NCBI RefSeq assembly: GCF_014202895.1
Contig: NZ_JACHHV010000014.1
Span: forward strand, 1-42,800
Direction of reading: 5' to 3'
Origin: Lactovum miscens
Lineage (GTDB): Bacteria > Bacillota > Bacilli > Lactobacillales > Streptococcaceae
Length of the DNA: 42,800 bases
The position numbers were made by a program, and so were the translations under genes. The stretch's first letter is position 1. Each line of letters opens with the position of its first letter. The notes beneath the pieces are model-generated. The model worked only from the letters and a program-made list of their open reading frames with translations. It did no database searches and was not told where the DNA came from. This document shows positions 27,026-35,653 of this stretch, piece after piece.

Positions 27026-27034
27026 CCCCCCCCC
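27026..27034 (-). repeat. Nine-G homopolymer upstream of thiI
   Basis: Nine consecutive C on the plus strand (G on the coding strand of thiI) stand out in an AT-rich genome. The tract lies about 90 bases before the thiI ATG, between a possible upstream -10 and the gene. Its length could vary by slippage. Confidence 0.7.
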
Positions 27035-27236
27035 TTTAAGCATGTTATAATCATATGCATAAATATAAATGATTACGGTTAGGAGAACGATAAACCTTAA
27101 TGATATAGATTTTGGCCCGATTTATTTACAAAGAATTACGAGAAACAAAAAGAATACTGTAGCCTGATTTTTCTGGGTCAGTCGTGAATTGTGCCTCAAG
27201 TTATAACTTTTTGATCCTGGGAGTTCGATTTTAATC
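27035..27236. other. Non-coding stretch between thiI and IS30 element
   Basis: No convincing gene is seen. A 32-codon open frame with ATG at 27069 lacks a ribosome binding site and similarity to anything I know. The stretch may be part of a decayed locus into which the IS30 element inserted. Confidence 0.4.
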
Positions 27237-27249
27237 ATTGATAAGTTTT
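27237..27249 (+). repeat. Left direct repeat flanking the IS30 element
   Basis: ATTGATAAGTTTT is repeated exactly at 28304-28316 on the other side of the element. It looks like a target-site duplication of 13 bases. Confidence 0.85.
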
Positions 27250-28303
27250 GGCAAATTGCAAATTTAATTTAGCCACCCCGATACATCTGAAATGGTGTCT
27301 GATACTTGAACATTTTTCTTGGATAACAATTCATCCAAGTCTCAATTTTAGCAACTGCTGAAGCTGTTGTTTGCTTCGTTCCTTTGGGTAAGAAGCGTCG
27401 GATCATGCGGTTATGATTCTCATTGCTTCCACGCTCAAAGCTGGCATAGGCATGACAGTAGTACACCGGACAAGTCACTGCTTCATGTAAACGGGCGAAT
27501 TCACGGCCATTATCTGACGTGAGGGATTCAAACTGAACCTTCTCTTGAAGTGCTAAAAGTGCCGTATTGACAGATTGGGCAGACTTATCTGGAATCAGAC
27601 GAATGATTTCGAAGCGTGTTTGGCGCTCTGTGAGTGTCAAAAGACAGTCATTTTTTTCTTTGGTCAACAGCACCGTATCGATTTCCCAATGGCCGAATGC
27701 TTCACGATGGTTAATTTCCTCTGGACGTTGGTCAATGGACAAGCCATACGGACGCTTGGGGTGAGTTTTTCGGAGCTTCTTAGCCTTCTTATAATGCGGA
27801 TAAAGTAAATTATGATATTTTACATCAAGCCAGCCTTTGTCCACCCAGTGATAGAGGGTGCGCAAGCAAACACCTGTCAGTTTTTGGAGAATCACTTCTA
27901 ATGATTTCTTATCTCTGACACCCGCACTTATGGTTTCATTGAGGGCCGATGTAAGCTTAGAATGACGACCACAGTGGCTTTTATTGGCGCTGTGGTATTC
28001 TTGTGCATGAGACGCAGAGTACTTTGTCTTTATTTTTAAGTGCACTTCCCCTTTACGAAGTTCATTGTTTATTGTTTGGGGCGCTTTATTCAAGAGCTGA
28101 GCGATCCGACGATTACTTAGCTTCTCCTTGTTGTGCCAACGTTCAATCAACTGACGTTCTGTATAAGTAAGTTCCTTGCCTTTTGTGTTAAAATAACCGT
28201 GCATCTGAATTCCTTTTCTACTTGTCTTCTTTCAAATTCAAGTATAAGAAATTCAGGTGTTTTTTTCTTGCTTCAGGTGGCTAAACTAATTTTACAATTT
28301 GCC
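27250..28303 (-). mobile_element. Complete IS30-family insertion sequence (1054 bp)
   Basis: The element is bounded by 28-bp inverted repeats matching at 25 positions, beginning GGCAAATTG and ending TTTAGCCACC. It contains one transposase gene on the minus strand. It is flanked by a 13-bp direct repeat. A -10-like TATACT precedes the transposase ribosome binding site. A related copy starts at 42710 in the opposite orientation. Confidence 0.92.
27269..28204 (-). CDS. IS30-family transposase
   Basis: This 311-residue transposase has an N-terminal helix-turn-helix (ELTYTERQLIERWHNKEKLS, then RRIAQLLNKAPQTINNEL), as in IS30. The catalytic core has Asp 176 in HWEIDTVL, Asp 231 in LTSDNGREF and Glu 262 in RGSNENHN. 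It is followed by IRRFLPKGT, the family signature after the Glu. All three acidic residues are present and no stop or frameshift is seen, so it is probably active. AAAGGA lies seven bases before the ATG. It is likely expressed from the weak promoter inside the element's right end. Confidence 0.95.
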   Translation of the reverse strand: MHGYFNTKGKELTYTERQLIERWHNKEKLSNRRIAQLLNKAPQTINNELRKGEVHLKIKTKYSASHAQEYHSANKSHCGRHSKLTSALNETISAGVRDKKSLEVILQKLTGVCLRTLYHWVDKGWLDVKYHNLLYPHYKKAKKLRKTHPKRPYGLSIDQRPEEINHREAFGHWEIDTVLLTKEKNDCLLTLTERQTRFEIIRLIPDKSAQSVNTALLALQEKVQFESLTSDNGREFARLHEAVTCPVYYCHAYASFERGSNENHNRMIRRFLPKGTKQTTASAVAKIETWMNCYPRKMFKYQTPFQMYRGG

Positions 28304-28316
28304 ATTGATAAGTTTT
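28304..28316 (+). repeat. Right direct repeat flanking the IS30 element
   Basis: Exact copy of ATTGATAAGTTTT found at 27237-27249. Confidence 0.85.
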
Positions 28317-28528
28317 TTAAAGTACTTAAGAATATTAGTATTTTACCTAATGATTACACATGTCTAGTTCAACTATAAAGATACCAAGAATCCGATCTAC
28401 TTGTCTGAGGTAAAAATGGCCTTTACTACACACAGTAATATCGCTTTAGAAAAGCATTATATCAAGTTTTTTTGAAGAGAAGTATGAGAAATCCATACAA
28501 TGCTTTAATTTTAGCTCAGTAAAAGGAA

Positions 28529-28714
28529 GACATTTTTCATCATCTGGCGAAGATCTTCTACTTACACATGGAATCAGATTTATATTTGATTATTTGATGG
28601 CATCGTTTATTGCCTCTTGAAGAAGATATCGAAAAATGCATACTTTATTTAGAAATTCAAAAGAGAAATTCAAAGTTGATTTGGTCAACGCTCGAACCAG
28701 AGATTTTCATTTAA
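28529..28714 (+). pseudogene. Probable remnant of a sensor histidine kinase
   Basis: The frame reads through an in-frame TGA (28595-28597). It contains LPLEEDIEKCILYLEIQK, which resembles the region after the phosphoacceptor His in LytS/YesM-type kinases (PLEEELE...YLEIQK). No start codon, ribosome binding site, H-box or ATPase domain is visible, and stops follow. The rest of the 490-base stretch from 28317 to the lysS start shows no gene. The call rests on one short motif and is tentative. Confidence 0.35.
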
Positions 28715-28786
28715 AGTGTGTTAGAATATTAGGTGATTGAAAATTTTGATTTGGCACTTTTCTCTCGCTTTATCAAATAAAAATAA

Positions 28787-30292
<1,506 letters not shown>

Positions 30293-30308
30293 TGTGTTTA
30301 CGGTATTA

Positions 30309-30373
30309 ATTAAATAAAGTATATTAAAAAATTCAGGTTTCAAGCCTGAATTTTTTAATATACTTTATTTAAT
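30309..30373. terminator. Bidirectional terminator between lysS and apbE
   Basis: A perfect 29-bp inverted repeat (30309-30337 and 30345-30373) encloses the seven-base loop TTTCAAG. The top is CAGG/CCTG next to six A or T residues, so both strands give a stem with a U run. The right arm includes the last six codons and stop of apbE. Confidence 0.92.
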
Positions 30374-31329
30374 ATTTCTTTAATATAATATTCAGAATCT
30401 GTAATTTGAATATTATTTTCGTCAAAATTAAGCAATGTAATGGATTTATCTCTATAAGCAATGATAGCTGGAAATTTATACTGATTCGGTATCGCATCAG
30501 CAAAGAAAAGTCGAGTAGTTTCAACCTCTCCATCAATTGATTCGTCAGTCAAAACAGTGACGCTTGCAATATTGTTATCATGAGGATAGCCAGTTTCTGG
30601 ATCAATAATATGGTGATAACTTTTTCCTTCTTGAGTAAATGCTCGTTCAGAAATTCCAGATGTCACAACTGAACCTGCTCCACTTTTAATGACAGCTATT
30701 GTCTCCTTCGTAGATCTCAACGGATCCCTAATCCCCACTCGCCATTTTAAATCTGGTTGATGAGGTGCATTACCCACTAACAGAAGATTTCCACCAAGAT
30801 TTATGATACCTGATTGAATAGACCGTGATTTCCATAAATCAGCAACTCGATCAGCAATGTATCCCTTAGCAATTGCTCCCAAATCAAGCTCCATTCCATC
30901 TTCCTTGAGAAAAATCGTCTGATTAATTGGATTGAGTTCGATATTTACCGGGTTGGTAAGCTGTAATTTTTCAATTATCTCAGATTTACTAGGAACTCTA
31001 GCATCCTTGAAACCAATGTGCCATAGCTTTACCAATGGACCAATGGTAGCATTAAAACCAAAATGTTCTAAGCTTTTTTCAATAGCTTTTTTCACTAGTA
31101 CAAACGTTGCTAGGCTGACCTGCACAGGTTCGATACCAGCCTTATCGCTAATTGAAAGCACTTCAGAAGTCTCTCGATTTACGGTAAAAATCTTTTCATA
31201 GTACTGAATAAGTTCATTGCTTTCATCCAGTAGTTCTTTATCTTGACTTCCAAAAATCGTTAAATTAATAACTGTTCCCAGTCCTCGATAGTTCTTTGTA
31301 ATCTTTGAATGACCAAGTTCTGTGATCAT
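30355..31329 (-). CDS. apbE: FAD:protein FMN transferase (ApbE family), cytoplasmic
   Basis: ApbE attaches FMN covalently to Thr or Ser of target flavoproteins. The 324-residue protein has DLGAIAKGYIADRVAD (about residues 153-168), IINLGGN and VVTSGISERAF, with HHIIDPETGYP near 245-255; these are the family's FAD and Mg sites. There is no signal peptide or lipobox, unlike exported ApbE, so it should act in the cytoplasm. It starts two bases after the FMN reductase gene. Its target may be a cytoplasmic fumarate- or urocanate-reductase-like protein encoded elsewhere. Confidence 0.92.
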   Translation of the reverse strand: MITELGHSKITKNYRGLGTVINLTIFGSQDKELLDESNELIQYYEKIFTVNRETSEVLSISDKAGIEPVQVSLATFVLVKKAIEKSLEHFGFNATIGPLVKLWHIGFKDARVPSKSEIIEKLQLTNPVNIELNPINQTIFLKEDGMELDLGAIAKGYIADRVADLWKSRSIQSGIINLGGNLLLVGNAPHQPDLKWRVGIRDPLRSTKETIAVIKSGAGSVVTSGISERAFTQEGKSYHHIIDPETGYPHDNNIASVTVLTDESIDGEVETTRLFFADAIPNQYKFPAIIAYRDKSITLLNFDENNIQITDSEYYIKEILNKVY

Positions 31330-31331
31330 CT

Positions 31332-32084
31332 TTACTCATCTGCACTTTCCATTGCGTCTAAAGCCCACGCTAACTCTTCTTCTATATTTAATCGATTGGC
31401 TTCTAATTCATCATCTACTTCATCATCTACTGAAGCACCAGTGTCTGCGTCAATTTGGCTAAAATCTTCAATGGTCCAGACTTTATTCTCAGATTTATCG
31501 CTAGAATTGCTACTTTTTAACTTTTCTTCTTGATTTGATATAGGTTTGATAATATTTACATAAGAGATAAAAGCAGTGAAACAATGTTCGAGCCATGTAA
31601 TTGTTCGCTCATCAATCAGGTTCCCATTTATATCAAATGCCTTTGCAGCATTTCCCAGTAAAAATTGATTTCCTGGAAGCACAAAGGAATTAAGACCTGG
31701 ACTAGACAAAATTTGTCGAAGGTTTTCTTGAGCAAAAACAGTACCCATATTTCCTAATGATGCTCCCACAATCATGACTGGTCTATTAGTTAGAGGATGG
31801 AACTCCCCCCAGCTCAACCATTCAATGGTTGATTTCAAAGCTGCTGAAATTGAGTGATCATACTCGGGGGTTGAAAAGATGATACCATCAGAAATTTCAA
31901 TAATTTGAATTAAATCATTGACACGTTTTGGTACTTCAACGGCATCTTCAATGAACATGGGAATATCTGAAATTTCTTGAATTTCAATATTTGCCTGAGT
32001 TCCAAAATGCTTTTTCATAAACCACAAGAGTTTTCGGTTGTATGAAAAACTCGCATTGGTGCCAACGAGGGCGATAAAGTTCAT
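31332..32084 (-). CDS. NADPH-dependent FMN reductase family protein
   Basis: This 250-residue flavodoxin-fold protein begins FIALVGTNASFSYNR, has STPEYDHSISAALKSTIEWL (about 95-115) and PVMIVGASLGNMGT, all typical of NADPH-dependent FMN or azo reductases. Residues 190-250 form an additional, highly acidic tail with no clear fold. AAGGAG precedes the ATG. It lies two bases upstream of apbE in the same operon, which suggests it supplies reduced flavin or acts as an electron donor for an ApbE-modified protein. This link is inference. Confidence 0.87.
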   Translation of the reverse strand: MNFIALVGTNASFSYNRKLLWFMKKHFGTQANIEIQEISDIPMFIEDAVEVPKRVNDLIQIIEISDGIIFSTPEYDHSISAALKSTIEWLSWGEFHPLTNRPVMIVGASLGNMGTVFAQENLRQILSSPGLNSFVLPGNQFLLGNAAKAFDINGNLIDERTITWLEHCFTAFISYVNIIKPISNQEEKLKSSNSSDKSENKVWTIEDFSQIDADTGASVDDEVDDELEANRLNIEEELAWALDAMESADE

Positions 32085-32122
32085 CTAATCTCCTTAAATA
32101 TAACGTTTTATGAATATACAAA

Positions 32123-33580
32123 CTAATCTTTATGTCTTGATAAGTCTACATCTTCAAGGGGAATAATTTTTGTGTTGTACTTCCATTTATAGCTGAAATA
32201 CAAAATAATAAAGATAGGAAAGGCGGCATAAGTCGCCAACGCTTGGCCCCATTGGGCACTGAAAAGTTGTGCTGGGTCAAGATTGACCATAATGGCTAAG
32301 GTCATTAATAACGCTAAAATTGGGCCAATTGGAAACCATTTAGCCTTATATGGTAAATCATTCAAATCTTTATTTTGTACCATATAAGCGCGACGGAAAC
32401 GAATATGACTAAAGGAAATACCTACCCAGGCTAAGAAACCAGTTAGGCTTGATAAGTCAACTAGAAAGATATAAATTTGAGTTCCAAAAATTCCTGTCAA
32501 AAAGGCCAGAACACAGATTATTGAAGTCAGAATCAAGGCATTAATAGGGATTCCGTTTTTTGCAACTTTACCAAAGATGTTTGGGGCTCCTTTTCCTTTA
32601 CCCAATGAGTAAAGCATACGCGTTGAAGCATACATAACCGAATTGGCTGATGATATCACTGAAGTCAGAATAACAGCATTCATAACAGAAGCAGCCAGGG
32701 CAAAACCGATATTTTTAAATACAATAGTAAATGGGCTCATGACGGCTGTTGAATTTGGGTTGAGCAAACGTGAGTCCTTATAATTAATAATAGCTGCAAT
32801 TACGATAATTGTCAAAATATAAAAGAGCAGTATACGCCAAAAGATTGAATTCATGGCCTTAGGAATTGATTTTTCAGGATTCTCCGACTCACCTGCAGTA
32901 ACACCCAATAATTCCGTCCCTTGAAAAGAAAAACCAGCAATCAGAAGCACTCCAACGAAGCCATAAACTCCACCAATAAAGCCATGATTCCCTGCTGTCA
33001 GATTTCCAACCACATTTACATTACCTTGACCTAGAATACCAAAAATAGTCAGCACACCTATTGCCACAAAGAGAGTGATGGCAACTACCTTAATCATGGC
33101 AAGCCAGTATTCAGTCTCACCAAAAGCTCCAACCGCTAAGACATTGATAATAAAAATCAAAATCGTTGCGACACCTGAGAATATCCAGGCTGGGATGTGA
33201 GGAAACCAGAACTGAGTAATTAATCCAACCGTTGTCAAATCAACGGCAATCGTAATCGCTCCATTAATCCAGTAGTTCCAAGTTAAGGCGAAACCAAAAG
33301 CGGGATCTACGTAACGTGAACCATAATCGCCAAACGAACCCGTTGTCGGTAAATAAGTTGCCATTTCTCCCAAAGAGGTCATGACAAAGTAAACCATTAT
33401 GCCAATGAAAACGTACGCAGATACCGCTCCCAAAGGACCAGCTTGTGAGATAGTTGCACCTGAAGTTAAGAAAAGTCCTGTTCCGATCGTCCCACCGAGT
33501 GCAATCATTGTAATATGACGTTGTTTCAGATTTCTTTTTATCTGATTATTGTTTTGATTATTTAATTCTAGATTTTCCAT
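32123..33580 (-). CDS. Amino-acid permease, AAT/APC family, probable histidine permease
   Basis: This 485-residue, 12-helix protein belongs to the amino acid transporter family. Helix 1 has MIALGGTIGTGLF, followed by MTSLGEMATYLPTTGSF. It is close in character to lactococcal LysP and HisP. The leader RNA has a peptide with four His codons among its last six residues, which points to histidine as substrate. The ATG is preceded by only a weak AAGAAAG. The gene follows the leader terminator by about 45 bases. The family is certain; the substrate rests on the leader. Confidence 0.9.
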   Translation of the reverse strand: MENLELNNQNNNQIKRNLKQRHITMIALGGTIGTGLFLTSGATISQAGPLGAVSAYVFIGIMVYFVMTSLGEMATYLPTTGSFGDYGSRYVDPAFGFALTWNYWINGAITIAVDLTTVGLITQFWFPHIPAWIFSGVATILIFIINVLAVGAFGETEYWLAMIKVVAITLFVAIGVLTIFGILGQGNVNVVGNLTAGNHGFIGGVYGFVGVLLIAGFSFQGTELLGVTAGESENPEKSIPKAMNSIFWRILLFYILTIIVIAAIINYKDSRLLNPNSTAVMSPFTIVFKNIGFALAASVMNAVILTSVISSANSVMYASTRMLYSLGKGKGAPNIFGKVAKNGIPINALILTSIICVLAFLTGIFGTQIYIFLVDLSSLTGFLAWVGISFSHIRFRRAYMVQNKDLNDLPYKAKWFPIGPILALLMTLAIMVNLDPAQLFSAQWGQALATYAAFPIFIILYFSYKWKYNTKIIPLEDVDLSRHKD

Positions 33581-33620
33581 ATGAAACTTTCTTATTATAA
33601 AGATCTCAAGCTATCTAACT

Positions 33621-33807
33621 TAAACAAAAGACCAATTAGTCTTCACTAACCGGTCTTTTTTAGAATCACCGGCATAGATAGCAACAGCAAAGCTGCATCT
33701 ATACCTTCGTCAGACACAACTCATTATCTATGCAAATGATGGTGTTGAATAAACATGTGATTCTTCCTTTCTTTAGTTAAAGTCATATGTATAATACAAC
33801 TTAATTC
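33621..33807 (-). promoter_or_regulatory. Histidine-type attenuator leader of the permease gene
   Basis: The 190-base leader contains a short His-rich reading frame and competing stems. The terminator is AGACCGGTTAGT-GAAG-ACTAATTGGTCT (33629-33656) with TTTTGTTT. A CCGGT (33668-33672) can pair with ACCGG of the terminator's first arm (33650-33654). A hairpin spans 33671-33705. The leader's last codons GCATAGATA (33725-33733) can pair instead with TATCTATGC (33672-33680), and AGAATCAC at the ribosome binding site (33757-33764) with GTGATTCT (33662-33669). No T-box motif is present. The pattern suggests that ribosome position on His codons decides termination. Confidence 0.75.
33724..33756 (-). 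CDS. Leader peptide MFIQHHHLHR
   Basis: Ten codons followed by TAA and TGA encode MFIQHHHLHR. The His codons are CAC, CAT, CAT and, after Leu, CAT. AGGAAG lies about eight bases before the ATG. Its 3' codons form one arm of an RNA stem. It begins about 50 bases after the predicted transcription start and ends about 70 bases before the terminator. Its density of histidine codons is far above expectation and fits a sensor of charged tRNA-His; the peptide itself probably has no function. Confidence 0.78.
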   Translation of the reverse strand: MFIQHHHLHR

Positions 33808-33813
33808 TGTTTA

Positions 33814-33842
33814 ATTATACATAACCCTTTGTCATTATGCAA
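33814..33842 (-). promoter_or_regulatory. Promoter of the permease leader
   Basis: TTGCAT (33837-33842), 17 bases and TATAAT (33814-33819). The sequence ATGTATAAT is mirrored 18 bases away by ATTATACAT, so a plus-strand TATAAT (33790-33795) faces it and may help transcribe the cyclophilin gene. Confidence 0.75.
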
Positions 33843-33863
33843 GAATTTAACTTATTTTTTTGC

Positions 33864-33869
33864 TATACT
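33864..33869 (+). promoter_or_regulatory. Cyclophilin gene -10 element, leaderless spacing
   Basis: TGCTATACT is an extended -10 that ends six bases before the ATG at 33876, with GAAATC between. No Shine-Dalgarno sequence is present. Confidence 0.5.
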
Positions 33870-33875
33870 GAAATC

Positions 33876-34658
33876 ATGAAAAATAAGAAAAATATTCAAA
33901 TATTAACTGGAGCAATTATTATTTTGCTACTACTTAGCCTCGGCGCCTTTTTTGTTAATAAAAAAGATACTGCAGGATTCACGCTTACCTCGCTTGATGG
34001 AAAGATCACGAAACAAGCAGATTTAAACGCTCTTAGCTTCCCACAATTGTCAACCAAAGTCGCTAAAGATGAGGCTGAAATCGAGTTAATCACGACTGAT
34101 GGAAATATTGATATTAAACTTTTTCCTAAGCTCGCGCCTATGGCAGTTAAAAATATTCTAACACTTGCCAAACAAAACTACTACGATAACAATCAGTTTT
34201 TTCGCGTCATGAGTGGATTCATGATTCAAACGGGTGATCCAAGTAACACAGGAACGGGAAGCAAGGTCATAAGTACAGTCAATAATGGAAAACCTTTCGC
34301 TACTGAGATCTCAAATCAACTTTATAATATTCGTGGAGCAGTCTCACTTGCCAATGCAGGTACAGCTGATTCATCAGCTGCTCAATTCTTTATTAACCAA
34401 AATAATCAAGATGCAACTGGACAATTAACTAAATATCTGTACCCAGATTTAATTAAGAAAGCCTACGAAAATGGTGGGAACCCAAATCTTGACTCTGGTT
34501 ACACAGTATTTGGGCAAGTTGTGTCTGGCATTGACGTAGTTGACAAGATTGCTTCTGGTGCTGTTACGGCGAATTCGCAAGGGGAGAAGTCTACACCAAC
34601 TAGCCCCGTCACCATCAAAAGTGTTTCTATTTTGAAAGACTATAATTTTTCTAAGTAA
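33876..34658 (+). CDS. Membrane-anchored cyclophilin-type peptidyl-prolyl isomerase
   Basis: From the ATG at 33876 the protein is 260 residues. An in-frame ATG at 33837 would add 13 residues rich in Phe that weaken the signal, and it has no ribosome binding site. Residues 3-24 form one hydrophobic anchor without a lipobox. The cyclophilin domain starts near 65 (AEIELITTDGNIDIKLFPKL). It holds FFRVMSGFMIQTGDP, GAVSLANAG, AAQFFINQNN and TVFGQVVSGIDVVDKIA. It should help fold proteins outside the membrane. It is divergent from the permease and convergent with rluA. Confidence 0.9.
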   Translation: MKNKKNIQILTGAIIILLLLSLGAFFVNKKDTAGFTLTSLDGKITKQADLNALSFPQLSTKVAKDEAEIELITTDGNIDIKLFPKLAPMAVKNILTLAKQNYYDNNQFFRVMSGFMIQTGDPSNTGTGSKVISTVNNGKPFATEISNQLYNIRGAVSLANAGTADSSAAQFFINQNNQDATGQLTKYLYPDLIKKAYENGGNPNLDSGYTVFGQVVSGIDVVDKIASGAVTANSQGEKSTPTSPVTIKSVSILKDYNFSK

Positions 34659-34681
34659 ACGGAATTAATATAATTTTACAA

Positions 34682-34711
34682 AAAATGCATATCATAATTG
34701 ATGTGCATTTT
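34682..34711. terminator. Bidirectional terminator between cyclophilin and pseudouridine synthase genes
   Basis: A 13-bp stem with one G-U pair (arms 34682-34694 and 34699-34711) and a four-base loop ends in TTTT on either strand. It touches the stop codon of the minus-strand gene. Confidence 0.85.
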
Positions 34712-35613
34712 CATATTTCTTTAATTCCTGATTCAAGCAAACAAATTAAATCTTCTGGAAGCCCACAATCAACTTCGATGAGATTTTCACGAAAATGATT
34801 ATCAAATCTAACATAATGACAGTGTAAAGCTTGACGTTGAATCTTGTGAGTATCCCCTCCGTATAAATCATCGCCTAAAAGTGGATAGCCAATATAAGCG
34901 AGATGAACACGAATCTGATGCGTTCTACCTGTATGGAGCGTTACGTCAAGAAGTGCCAAGCCATTTTTTACCATAATAAGTTGATAGCTTGTCTTTGCTG
35001 ACTTTGCTTCTAAGAGGCCATCAAATCTAACACGACGTTCAATAATTGACCCTTCAGCTCTACCAATAGGAGCATCTATAACTCCTGATTCAGCCAAATT
35101 CTCATCCCATTTCACGATTGCATAATATTTTTTGGTAAAATCCGAATTCTGGGTCTTGAGAATAGAATGAGCAAAACTATGCTTGGCAAAGATCATGATT
35201 CCGCTAGTATCACGATCAAGGCGTGTTGCTAAGTGAACTGTCTTATTAGGGTACCCGTGAGAAATAAAATACCCAGCAACATAATTACACATGGAACCAG
35301 TTGGTGCTTTTAAACCTGTGATTGATGGAATACCATAAGGCTTATTTATTAATAGGTAATCTTCATCTTCATAAAGAATCTTGAGATCAGTTTCTTCCGC
35401 AATTAGTTCATCATTTACTGGCTCATCAGGTGTAATTATTTTAACGATATCTCCTACTTTAACTCTGAAGACTGCATTTTCTTCTTTTCCATTCACTAAA
35501 ATTTCCCCTCCGTTAAACTTTATCTTGGAGAGAAGTCTTTTAGAAACATGATGTCTTTTCAGAAAAAATTTAACTTTCTGATTTTCAATATCTGCGTGAT
35601 ACGTAAATTCCAT
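34711..35613 (-). CDS. RluA-family pseudouridine synthase
   Basis: This 300-residue enzyme isomerises uridine in rRNA or tRNA. An S4-like RNA-binding part (residues 15-75, SKRLLSKIKFNGGEILVNG) is followed by the catalytic domain. That domain has HLATRLDRDTSG, with catalytic Asp near 136, and RTHQIRVHLAYIGYPLLGDDLYGG near 230-253. The target site cannot be told. It is third in the relQ-nadK-rluA group, the same order as in Bacillus yjbM-nadK-yjbO and in streptococci. The ATG has only a weak ribosome binding site and is 40 bases after nadK. Confidence 0.92.
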   Translation of the reverse strand: MEFTYHADIENQKVKFFLKRHHVSKRLLSKIKFNGGEILVNGKEENAVFRVKVGDIVKIITPDEPVNDELIAEETDLKILYEDEDYLLINKPYGIPSITGLKAPTGSMCNYVAGYFISHGYPNKTVHLATRLDRDTSGIMIFAKHSFAHSILKTQNSDFTKKYYAIVKWDENLAESGVIDAPIGRAEGSIIERRVRFDGLLEAKSAKTSYQLIMVKNGLALLDVTLHTGRTHQIRVHLAYIGYPLLGDDLYGGDTHKIQRQALHCHYVRFDNHFRENLIEVDCGLPEDLICLLESGIKEI

Positions 35614-35653
35614 TAATTAACTTTTACTAATCCAAATCTTCATAGTTGGCATC

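Noticed and set aside
27069-27167. 32-codon frame between thiI and the IS30 element
   Set aside because: No ribosome binding site, no similarity recognised; kept only as part of the non-coding stretch.
33581-33813. T-box riboswitch upstream of the permease
   Set aside because: No GGTGGNACC-like T-box sequence, no stem I specifier architecture, and the leader instead contains a translated His-rich frame with its own ribosome binding site.
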